DNA of 64,000 nt from JAJEAO01 sp963667635 (GTDB taxonomy: Bacteria > Acidobacteriota > Vicinamibacteria > Marinacidobacterales > Marinacidobacteraceae). The notes under the pieces are model-generated. The model did not search any database, was not told where the DNA came from, and saw only the letters and a list, made by a program, of their open reading frames with translations. Shown piece by piece: positions 52,195 to 59,692 of the stretch (its first letter is position 1; each line of letters starts with the position of its first letter). The position numbers and the translations under genes are program-made. The stretch lies in assembly GCA_965232015.1 (NCBI GenBank), contig OZ246946.1, positions 3,534,001-3,598,000 of the forward strand, in the 5' to 3' direction.

Positions 52195-54162
52195 TCAATG
52201 GATCCGGGTGAGCAGGAACTCCTCGAAGAAGTCCAGCATGTCGTGCAGCTTGGCGATCGTGTTGTCCCGGCCGTAGACGTAGTAGCCCTCGCCCGGGTAG
52301 GCCCGGTAGCGGACGATCTTGTAGTGCTGATCCAGCTTGCGGGCGAAGGTCAACGCGGCCTGGGGTTGCGGTTCGCGAAGCCTCCAGTCGGCGGCCACGC
52401 CTTCGCCCTGGATGACGAACGTGGGCGTTGTCACCTGGTGCGCCTTCAGGATCGCCGAGCTGTTGCGGTAGATCTCCTCGTTCTCCGGGTAGGGGCCGAG
52501 CTCGTACTCGACCAGCTTGATGTGCTGGAGTTCCTGGACCGTGGAGTGGAACTCGGTCATGTCGCCGTAGCCGGACAGCGAGATCGCCGCCTGGAACACC
52601 TCGGGAGCGAAAGCGACCGCCGCCATGGTCATGATCCCGCCGTAGCTGGTGCCCGTGACCCCGATCCGCTCCGGGTCCACATCGGGCAGCGACTTCAGGA
52701 AGTCCACGCCCGCGAGCATGTCCTCGAGGTCGCAGTGGCCCCAGCAGCCGTTGTTGAGATCCTCGAAGGCGAGGCCGTAGCCCGAGCTGCCCCGGATGTT
52801 CGGCATGAGGACGACGTAGCCGCGCTGGGCGAAGAAGTGGACCTGCTGGTGCCGCCGGAACTGGTCGTCGAACTGGGAGGTCGGGCCGCCGTGGATCCAC
52901 ACGACGCCCGGGAAGCGCTCGCCCTCCGCGGCATCCGGCGGGCGGTGGAGGTAGGCCTCGATCGTCAGGCCGTCGGTGCTCGGGTAGCGGACGCGCTCCG
53001 GCGCATGGAGTCGGTCGGCGGCTTCCTCGACGGTCTCGGAGTGGATCAGCGCGCTCTCCCCGGACGCGACATCGAATACGAGCAGCTCGGCCGGGCGGGT
53101 GGGCGTCTCGAACGTGTAGCTGATCCGACTGCCGTCCGGCGACCACTCCGCTCGCAGCGCCGCCCCCGACTCCGCTTCCACCAGGGTTCGCTGCGAGGAC
53201 CCGTCGGCCGCTGCGAGGCGGAGCGAGTGGACTCCGTCGCGGTTCTCGGTGTAGCTGATCCACGCCCCGTCGGGGGACCAGCGGGCGTCGCTCTGGTCGT
53301 GGTCGGAGGCGGCGACCGGGCGCGGCTCCCCGCCCTCGCGGGGGGCGATCCAGAAGTTCAGCCAGCCGCTTCGCTGCGAGCGGAAGAGGAGCCAGTCGCC
53401 GTCGGGCGACGGCTGGACCGACCCGAACGCCCGCCCGGCGCGGTAGTCGAAAAAGCCCCGATCCGCGATCACCGTGCGCGGGCTCCCTCCGTCCGGCGCG
53501 ATCTCGATCACGTCGTGATCCACCCAGCGGTCGTCCATCCGGACGTAGAACAGCGCCTCCCCATCCGGCGACCAGCTCGGATAGCCCTCGTAGAGCGGGT
53601 CGTCGGTGAGGCGATGGACCTCCCCCCCCGGGACCGAGACTCTCCAGATGTCCATGGTCCCGAAGCGGTCTCCGGCGAACGCGATCCACTCGCCGTCGGG
53701 GGACCACGCGAGTCCGTTCGCCCGCGCCGAGAGCCGGGTGAGCCTCCGGTCGCTCCCGTCTTCGGCGGACCAGAGCCAGATGTCGGGGGCGCCACCCTTG
53801 TCGGAGGTGTAGGCGACGAAGCGTCCGTCCGGCGACCAGATCGGCTGCGGCGCGCCCAGCGAGCCGACTCCGCTCAGGCTCAGGTCCTCGGTCAGCACCC
53901 GGAACTCCCCGTTCGCCGGATCCACGCCCGCGAGGTCGCCGTCCGCCGAGACGAACGTGATCAGCGACCCGTCGGGCGCCCACTTGGGGGAATGACTCCC
54001 ACCCATGGCGGCGCGGAGGTCCACCAGTGCGGCGGCCTCGATGGGACCGGAGGCGAGTTCGGTGTCATCGCTGCGCGCCGCGGCGTCCCCGCCCGGCGAA
54101 CACCCGACCGAGAGCGCGAGCGCGCCGCCCGCGAACAGGCCTGGAATCCGGTGGTGTCTCAT
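52195..54162 (-). CDS. S9-family (prolyl oligopeptidase-like) peptidase, lipoprotein
   Basis: The 655-residue exported protein starts MRHHRIPGLFAGGALALSVGC, with Cys21 as a probable lipidation site. Residues 50-400 form a TolB/WD-like beta-propeller with repeated WSPDG motifs (PKWAPDGS, PIWSPDGR, LAWSPDGE, PSWSPDGE, ARWSPDGA, AEWSPDGS). The alpha/beta-hydrolase domain has HGGPTSQFDDQF, GSSGYG and nucleophile elbow GTSYGG (Ser506). Where S9 enzymes normally read PGEGH, this one reads PGEGYYV (Tyr627), so the usual catalytic His is absent there. The start overlaps the methyltransferase stop (ATGA), which gives a coupled operon. Confidence 0.8.
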   Translation of the reverse strand: MRHHRIPGLFAGGALALSVGCSPGGDAAARSDDTELASGPIEAAALVDLRAAMGGSHSPKWAPDGSLITFVSADGDLAGVDPANGEFRVLTEDLSLSGVGSLGAPQPIWSPDGRFVAYTSDKGGAPDIWLWSAEDGSDRRLTRLSARANGLAWSPDGEWIAFAGDRFGTMDIWRVSVPGGEVHRLTDDPLYEGYPSWSPDGEALFYVRMDDRWVDHDVIEIAPDGGSPRTVIADRGFFDYRAGRAFGSVQPSPDGDWLLFRSQRSGWLNFWIAPREGGEPRPVAASDHDQSDARWSPDGAWISYTENRDGVHSLRLAAADGSSQRTLVEAESGAALRAEWSPDGSRISYTFETPTRPAELLVFDVASGESALIHSETVEEAADRLHAPERVRYPSTDGLTIEAYLHRPPDAAEGERFPGVVWIHGGPTSQFDDQFRRHQQVHFFAQRGYVVLMPNIRGSSGYGLAFEDLNNGCWGHCDLEDMLAGVDFLKSLPDVDPERIGVTGTSYGGIMTMAAVAFAPEVFQAAISLSGYGDMTEFHSTVQELQHIKLVEYELGPYPENEEIYRNSSAILKAHQVTTPTFVIQGEGVAADWRLREPQPQAALTFARKLDQHYKIVRYRAYPGEGYYVYGRDNTIAKLHDMLDFFEEFLLTRIH

Positions 54163-55367
54163 GGCTCTCGTTCTCCTTCGTGGCTCTCGATGGTAGGCCC
54201 TGCCCGGTTGCTCCCACGACACGCAGCGCCGCCGGTCGTCGCCGTCGAGACCGGGAGGAGGTGGGTGAGTTCGGTGGCGGAGATCTGTGTGTTTCCGGTC
54301 AGCATGCGCATCCGACGGGCGACGCCTTCCTGGCGGAGGCGGTCGAGCAGGCCCGGCCAACGAACCCCGGGGCGGAAGCGGCCGTGCGCGCGGATCACGT
54401 TCACGTGGTTCTCGGCGAGGAAGCGCATGCCACCCGGAATCAGAGCGCAGCGCAGCTTCCCCTTTCCGACCGATCCGGTGACGCGGTTCACCACGATCGC
54501 CGGCCCCGTCAGCGGTGGGCGAAACGCCTCGATCCACGCCGGGCGCCGATGGTCGGGCGCGATCTGGAACTCCTCGCCGATGCAGTGCGGCCAGACGAGC
54601 GGCACCGCATCCGGAGATGCCTCCCGCAGCAGTTTGTCCCGGTGCTCGTTCCAGACGACCGAGCCGGTCACCGCCTCGTAGCCGAGGTCGAACAGCGTCC
54701 GGCGCCCCTCGAACTCCGCTGCGAGGGCCCGGGCGTCCTCGGCGAACACGGTCCGGCGGAAGCCGGCCTCGGGTCGGGTGCGCCGGAAGACGTGCCGCCC
54801 CGAATCGCGCGCGCCGCGCCGCAGCACGAGGAGCTGGACGGCCGTCTGCGCACCCGGGAACAGCGCGCTCCCGGGGTGGATCGCGAGGTGCTCCACGGCG
54901 CCGTGCTTCAGGATGGTCTCGCGGAGCCCGCCGAAGTAAGCCCCGTTGTTCATCGAGGGCGGGACGACGAACGCGAGCTGTCCCCCCGGCTTCAGCGCTT
55001 CGATCCCGACCTGGAAGAAGAGCGCGAAGAGGTTCACCCGCCCCGAGATCACCGCTGCGAACCTCCGCCGGATCTCCGGTGAGGCCCGGAACTGGAAGTA
55101 GGGCGGGTTCCCGATCACGAGGTCGAAGCGCGCTTCCGGGAACGGATCGAGCGCCGATCGCCGCATCAGCCGCGCCTCCGGGACCAGGCGGGCGGCGACT
55201 TCGAGGACCCCCGGATCCAGGTCCCACCCGTGGAGCTCCGCCGCCGGCTCGCGGTCCGCCACCGAGCGCAGGAACTCGCCGGTCCCCGCGCCCGGATCGA
55301 GGACGCGCATCCCCGGTTGGAGGTCGCATCGGTCGAGGAGCTCGTCGCGGAGCGCTCTCGGGGTCAT
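54159..55367 (-). CDS. N6-adenine DNA methyltransferase (Eco57I/TaqI-like), start uncertain
   Basis: The product has SAM motif I VLDPGAGTGEF, an acidic motif II WDLDPGVLE and catalytic motif IV IGNPPYF, the gamma-type N6-adenine arrangement. The C-terminal target-recognition part includes IVVNRVTGSVGKGKLRCALIPGG. From the ATG at 55367 it is 402 residues. Homology-like sequence (AEARRRLGQYMTP) extends upstream to about 55450, yet only CTG codons are available there. The true start may therefore be non-standard or lost. No restriction endonuclease is adjacent. It lies between dienelactone hydrolase and S9 peptidase on one minus-strand operon. Confidence 0.75.
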   Translation of the reverse strand: MTPRALRDELLDRCDLQPGMRVLDPGAGTGEFLRSVADREPAAELHGWDLDPGVLEVAARLVPEARLMRRSALDPFPEARFDLVIGNPPYFQFRASPEIRRRFAAVISGRVNLFALFFQVGIEALKPGGQLAFVVPPSMNNGAYFGGLRETILKHGAVEHLAIHPGSALFPGAQTAVQLLVLRRGARDSGRHVFRRTRPEAGFRRTVFAEDARALAAEFEGRRTLFDLGYEAVTGSVVWNEHRDKLLREASPDAVPLVWPHCIGEEFQIAPDHRRPAWIEAFRPPLTGPAIVVNRVTGSVGKGKLRCALIPGGMRFLAENHVNVIRAHGRFRPGVRWPGLLDRLRQEGVARRMRMLTGNTQISATELTHLLPVSTATTGGAACRGSNRAGPTIESHEGEREP

Positions 55368-55573
55368 GTACTGCCCGAGCCGCCGCCGCGCCTCGGCGGT
55401 GGTGCTCGCGAGCCAGGCGCAGGTTTCCGGCGACAGTTGCCCGGGGAAGGGCGGGCGGGGCTCCGACCCGGTCGCCGCCCGGCGCGGTCGCGCGACCGGC
55501 GGCGGAGCAGCCGAGGGGAGGAGCGTCGAGAGCGCCCGACGTCCCGGGCCGGCGGCCCGCCCGGGATCCCGGA

Positions 55574-56410
55574 TCAGGACCCGAGGTGTTCGCGGAAGAA
55601 GCGGACGGTCCGGGGCCAGGCCTGCATCGAGGCGGTCAGGTTCCGGCCTTCCCGTCCGTCCTGGGCGCGCAGGAAGCCGTGCCCGGCGCCGTCGAAGGTG
55701 TGGATCTCGAAGACCTTGCCGAGTTCGTCCATCCGCGCCTTGGCGTCCGGCACCGTCGCGTTCACCCGGGCGTCGTCCTCGCCGTAGAGGCCGAGCACCG
55801 GCGCCTCCAACCGCGCCAGCGCGTCGCCGTCGGGGGAGGTTCCGTAATAGACGACCGCCGCCCCGAGCCCCGGATCCACGGTCGCGAAGGTGAAGCTGGT
55901 GCGTCCGCCCCAGCAAAAGCCCACCACCCCGTACTCGGGTCGCGCCGCCGGAAGGGCGGTGGCCCAGGCGGCGACCGATCCGAGGCGGGCGTGGACCTCG
56001 GCCGCGTCCAGTCCGCGCACCAGCGCCACCGCCCCGTCGCGGTCCACCGAGTCGGTGCGGCCTCCGTCCGGGCCCTTGCCGCTCAGCAGGTCGGGGGCGA
56101 CCGCGATGAACCCGGCGGCGGCCGCTTCGTCGGCCACCGCCCGAATCCAGTCGGTGAGCCCGTAGATCTCGTGGATCACGACGACCACCGGGGCGCTGTC
56201 CGCCCGCTCCGGATAGACCACCCACGACTCCACCGGCCCGCTGTCGGTGGGAATCGAGACCCACTCCCCGTGCCGCGTGGAGACGTTGAGCCGATCGCGG
56301 GCGTCGTCGTTCGCCGGGGGGAGGAGCTGGGCGCCCGCGGTGGCGGAGACGCCGAGGACGAGAGCGAGAACGGAGGCGGCGGAGCGCGCGAGAACGCGGC
56401 GGAGGGGCAT
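55574..56410 (-). CDS. Dienelactone hydrolase-family protein, exported
   Basis: The 278-residue alpha/beta-hydrolase begins with a signal peptide (VLARSAASVLALVLGVSATAGAQ). The dienelactone-hydrolase triad is complete: Cys in VGFCWGGR, Asp in YGEDDARV and His in GAGHGFL, plus the HEIYGL element that carries the Glu partner. Family members hydrolyse enol lactones or other esters; the true substrate is unknown, and periplasmic location is unusual for ring-cleavage enzymes. No Shine-Dalgarno; TATACT is 6 nt before the ATG. Confidence 0.85.
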   Translation of the reverse strand: MPLRRVLARSAASVLALVLGVSATAGAQLLPPANDDARDRLNVSTRHGEWVSIPTDSGPVESWVVYPERADSAPVVVVIHEIYGLTDWIRAVADEAAAAGFIAVAPDLLSGKGPDGGRTDSVDRDGAVALVRGLDAAEVHARLGSVAAWATALPAARPEYGVVGFCWGGRTSFTFATVDPGLGAAVVYYGTSPDGDALARLEAPVLGLYGEDDARVNATVPDAKARMDELGKVFEIHTFDGAGHGFLRAQDGREGRNLTASMQAWPRTVRFFREHLGS

Positions 56411-56422
56411 TTGCCGAGTATA
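56411..56422 (-). promoter_or_regulatory. Possible leaderless -10 box of the dienelactone hydrolase operon
   Basis: AGTATA on the plus strand (56417-56422) reads TATACT on the minus strand, 6 nt before the ATG. A transcript from it would start at or next to the initiation codon. This is the best of four such cases in the window. No -35 is evident. Confidence 0.4.
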
Positions 56423-56549
56423 TTCCGGGCCGAGGCCCGCTCTCGCCCCGGCGCCGCCGCCTCCCGAACCCGCAAATGTCCCGAGACACGCCTCGCCTTC
56501 CGACCCCGACCGGGACCGGTCGCGCCTCGCCCCGGCCCGTCGCGGACGG

Positions 56550-57251
56550 ATGACCGGAATCGTCCGGGAGCGATGGGACTCCCCGCTGCTCGGATGGCTC
56601 ACGGCCGTCTCCCTGATCGTCGCGCTGGGGATGGTGTTCCTGTACGCGCCGGAAGAGCGGACCATGGGCGACCTGCAGCGGCTCTTCTACTTCCACATCG
56701 CCTCGTGGTGGCTGGCCTTCGCCTCCTTCTTCGTGGTGGCGGGAGCGAGCGCGATGTGGCTCTGGAGGCGTCGGGCGTCGTACGACGCCGCGGCGCACGC
56801 CGCCGCCGAGATCGGGGTGCTGTTCACGACGACCGGGCTCGCCATGGGGACGATCTGGGCCAGGCCGGCGTGGGGGATCTGGTGGACGTGGGACGCCCGG
56901 CTCACGACCGCGTTCGTGCTGTGGCTGATCTACGTGGGCTACCTGCTCCTGCGCGGCGCGGTCGAGGATCCGGTGCGCCGCGCCAACCTCGCCGCCGCGC
57001 TCGGCATCCTGGGAGCGGCGGACGTGCCCATCGTCTATTTCTCGATCCGGTGGTGGCGGACCCAGCACCCGGCCCCGGTCATCATGGGCGGTCCCGACTC
57101 GGGGCTCCATCCGGACATGTGGGTCGCGCTGCTCGTCTGCCTCGCCGCGTTCAGCGTGCTGTTCGCATGGCTCTACCGGTGGCGGATGCGGCTCGAGCGC
57201 GAATCGCTGGCGGTGGAGACGCTCCGGCAGCGGATCCTGGCGGCGGACTGA
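56550..57251 (+). CDS. ccmC: Cytochrome c biogenesis protein CcmC (haem exporter subunit)
   Basis: CcmC presents haem to CcmE in system I cytochrome c maturation. The 233-residue protein has six TM helices. The periplasmic haem-binding tryptophan motif WGIWWTWDARLTT is intact, and flanking His residues are in LFYFHIASWW and QHPAPV. The ATG at 56550 is the first consistent with family length. A CcmD-like gene follows after 7 bp. The other ccm genes are not in the window. Confidence 0.93.
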   Translation: MTGIVRERWDSPLLGWLTAVSLIVALGMVFLYAPEERTMGDLQRLFYFHIASWWLAFASFFVVAGASAMWLWRRRASYDAAAHAAAEIGVLFTTTGLAMGTIWARPAWGIWWTWDARLTTAFVLWLIYVGYLLLRGAVEDPVRRANLAAALGILGAADVPIVYFSIRWWRTQHPAPVIMGGPDSGLHPDMWVALLVCLAAFSVLFAWLYRWRMRLERESLAVETLRQRILAAD

Positions 57252-57258
57252 GGTCCGG

Positions 57259-57396
57259 ATGGAGTTCCTCGTGGCCGGCTACGCGGCCTTTTTCGCGCTG
57301 CTCGGCGGCTACGTCCTCCGGCTCGCCCTGATGGGCCGCCGGCTCGAGCGCGAGCGGCGGCAGCTCGAGCGCACCGGGAATCGGCATCCGGAATGA
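57259..57396 (+). CDS. ccmD: CcmD-like small membrane protein
   Basis: This 45-residue protein was found by eye. It reads MEFLVAGYAAFFALLGGYVLRLALMGRRLERER: one TM helix followed by a basic amphipathic tail, the CcmD pattern. CcmD stabilises the CcmC-CcmE haem complex. It overlaps the transporter gene by 4 bp. Confidence 0.75.
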   Translation: MEFLVAGYAAFFALLGGYVLRLALMGRRLERERRQLERTGNRHPE

Positions 57397-58760
57397 GCGT
57401 CGCCCCGCCGCCGACGGAGACGACCCGCTTCGCGACCCGCTTCGGGGCCGCCATGACCTTGATCGGCGTCGCCGTGGGCCTCGCCAACATCTGGCGCTTC
57501 CCCTACATGGCGGGTCAGTACGGGGGCGGGGCGTTCGTGCTGGTGTACATCGCCTTCGTCCTGCTCCTCGGGGTCCCGGCGCTGATCGCCGAGTGGTCGC
57601 TCGGTCGTTTCACCCGGGCGGGGCCCGGAGGCGCGTTCCGCCGGATCGGCATGCCAGGGGGCGGGGTGATCGGGTTCATCCTCTTCCTCACGGTGTTCAT
57701 GGCGACCTCGTACTACACCGTGGTCGTGGCGCAGATCCTGTTCTACGCGGCGCGGGGAGGATCGGTCGGTGATCCGGAGGCGTTTTACGCCGCCAACTTC
57801 TCGGGCATCACCGCCCTGAATCTCGGCTGCACCGTCGTTGTCTTCGCCGCCATGGGAGGCGTCGCCGCGTTCGGCGTCCGCCGCGGCATCGAGCGCCTCT
57901 CGCGGATCGCCATGCCGCTCGTGGGCCTCGGGCTCCTGATCGTGGCGGTCCGGGCGGTCACGCTGCCGGGAGCGTCGGAAGGAGTCCGCTACCTGCTGTG
58001 GCCCGACTTCGAGCGGGTCACCTCCACGACCTTCCTCGCCGCCCTCGGGCAGGCGTTTTTCAGCCTGTCGCTGGGGGGCACCTTCTTCCTCGCCTACGGC
58101 AGCTACCTCCCCCGCTCGGTGAACCTGCCCCGGCTGGCGGGCGCGACCGCGCTCGGCGACACCGGGGCCGCGATGCTCGGCTGGCTCGCGGTGATCCCGG
58201 CGGCGTTCGCCCTCGGGGTGGCGCCGGCGTCGGGTCCGGCGCTGCTGTTCTTCACGCTGCCGCGGGTCTTCGAGGCGATGCCGGGAGGCGCGCTGTTCGG
58301 CCCGATCTTCTTCCTCGCGCTCTTTCTCGCTGCGTTCCTGTCCGCGCTCGCGGCGCTCGAAGTCATCGTGAACTCGGCGACCGCGTGGACCCGGGAACGC
58401 GCCGAAGCCGGATCGGGCCTCTTCGCCGGCCTCTTCATGGGATGGAGGCGGCGCCACGTCATCCTCGCCGTCGTCTGTCTTCAGATCCCGTTGGCGATGC
58501 CCTCCATGGTGAGCGGCGATTACCTCGCCTGGAGCGATCTGCTGTGGGGTTCCACCATGCAGCCTCTCGGTTCTGCGTTCACGCTGATCGGTCTCGGGTT
58601 CTTCGTCTCGCGGGGACGCGCGCTGGCTGAGGCCGGGCGGGGCGCCGCGCACGCCCCGGGCGATGGGTGGCTCTTCTGGATTCGCTGGGTCGTGCCCGCC
58701 GGGATCCTGGTCGTCCTGGGGTGGGGATGGGCGGGCCCCATCGCGGAGCTGTTCTCGTGA
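57393..58760 (+). CDS. Sodium:neurotransmitter symporter (NSS/SNF) family transporter
   Basis: This 455-residue, roughly 12-TM transporter is of the LeuT-fold NSS family, which imports amino acids or related solutes with Na+. TM1 carries GAAMTLIGVAVGLANIWRFPYMAGQYGGGAF, the family signature with unwound Na+/substrate site residues. TM6-like SLSLGGTFFLAYGSYL is also conserved. The substrate cannot be told from sequence. The start overlaps ccmD (ATGA) and the stop overlaps the next gene (GTGA). Confidence 0.9.
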   Translation: MSVAPPPTETTRFATRFGAAMTLIGVAVGLANIWRFPYMAGQYGGGAFVLVYIAFVLLLGVPALIAEWSLGRFTRAGPGGAFRRIGMPGGGVIGFILFLTVFMATSYYTVVVAQILFYAARGGSVGDPEAFYAANFSGITALNLGCTVVVFAAMGGVAAFGVRRGIERLSRIAMPLVGLGLLIVAVRAVTLPGASEGVRYLLWPDFERVTSTTFLAALGQAFFSLSLGGTFFLAYGSYLPRSVNLPRLAGATALGDTGAAMLGWLAVIPAAFALGVAPASGPALLFFTLPRVFEAMPGGALFGPIFFLALFLAAFLSALAALEVIVNSATAWTRERAEAGSGLFAGLFMGWRRRHVILAVVCLQIPLAMPSMVSGDYLAWSDLLWGSTMQPLGSAFTLIGLGFFVSRGRALAEAGRGAAHAPGDGWLFWIRWVVPAGILVVLGWGWAGPIAELFS

Positions 58761-59692
58761 CGGATCCCCCCGCCGGGTTGCGGGTTCGGCATCACCGCCT
58801 CCACTTCTTCACCCGGGAGGCGTTGAAGCGCGTCCGACTCCCGACCATGCTGGCGTCCCAGACCGCCGATGCGCTGGTGGCCGCCAATCTGGTCGGGTCC
58901 GACGAGGACGGGGTGGCCTGGCTTCCGGAGCTGATCAACGGGATCTCCACCCGGCACCTGAATCCCGAACCGAGGATGCGGGTCGTCGCTTCCTCCGGCG
59001 CGGTGGCGGTTCTCGACGGGGACAATGCGCCCGGCCCCGCGGTGGCGCATCGCGCGATGATGGAGGCGGCCGCGCTCGCGAAGGCGCACGGAGTGGGTGC
59101 GGTCGGGGTCCGGCGGAGCAACCGGCCGGGGGCCATGGGCCACTTCGCCGGACTGGCCCTCCACAACAAGATGGCGGGGCTGGCGGTCACGACCGGTCCT
59201 CCGGCGCCGGCCGCGGAGACGGTCCTGCCGGCGGCGGCGCCGGTCCGGTTCGGTTGCGCCATCCCGCTGGCCGAGACCGCGCCGCCGCTCCGCCTCGACC
59301 TCGATCTCTCCGGGGACGAGGACGATGCCGGGCTCGGGCTGGCTCTCGAGACCCTCGTCCTGTTCGGCGGAGGCGCCCTCGCCTCCGAAATGGTCGCGGC
59401 AACCCGGCCGGAGCCGCTGCACCACGGGGTCGGCCACCTGTTTCTCGCGTTCCGGGTCCGCGCCTTCGCTCCCTGGGCCGGGTTCCGGAACCGGATGGTC
59501 GAGCGGCTGGAACACCTGCGCCGGGCCCGCATCGAGTGGCCCGGGCAGCGCGTCGCCGAAATCGAGGAAGGTCGCCGCACGTTCGGGATCCCCCTCGAAG
59601 CGGAAACGGCGGCGGATCTCGACCAACTCTCCCGCCGCTTCGACCTCGGGGCGGAGTGGCGGCGTCTGGTCTCGTCCGCCCGGCGGGCCTGA
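58757..59692 (+). CDS. Divergent Ldh-family (malate/L-lactate/ureidoglycolate dehydrogenase-like) protein
   Basis: The 311-residue product follows the Ldh2/YlbC fold: HHRLHFFTREALKRVRLP, LVAANLVGSDEDGVAWLPELINGI, and the VGVRRSNRPGAMGHFAGLALHNKMAGLAVT segment. Family enzymes are NAD(P)-dependent 2-hydroxyacid dehydrogenases. In this protein the motif usually written SNHFGAAG reads SNRPGAMG, so Arg123 replaces the catalytic His, and the NAD-binding D-MATS-type segment is not recognisable. It may be inactive or act on something else. GTG start overlaps the transporter stop. Its stop abuts the stop of the convergent gene with no spacer. Confidence 0.7.
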   Translation: MTDPPAGLRVRHHRLHFFTREALKRVRLPTMLASQTADALVAANLVGSDEDGVAWLPELINGISTRHLNPEPRMRVVASSGAVAVLDGDNAPGPAVAHRAMMEAAALAKAHGVGAVGVRRSNRPGAMGHFAGLALHNKMAGLAVTTGPPAPAAETVLPAAAPVRFGCAIPLAETAPPLRLDLDLSGDEDDAGLGLALETLVLFGGGALASEMVAATRPEPLHHGVGHLFLAFRVRAFAPWAGFRNRMVERLEHLRRARIEWPGQRVAEIEEGRRTFGIPLEAETAADLDQLSRRFDLGAEWRRLVSSARRA

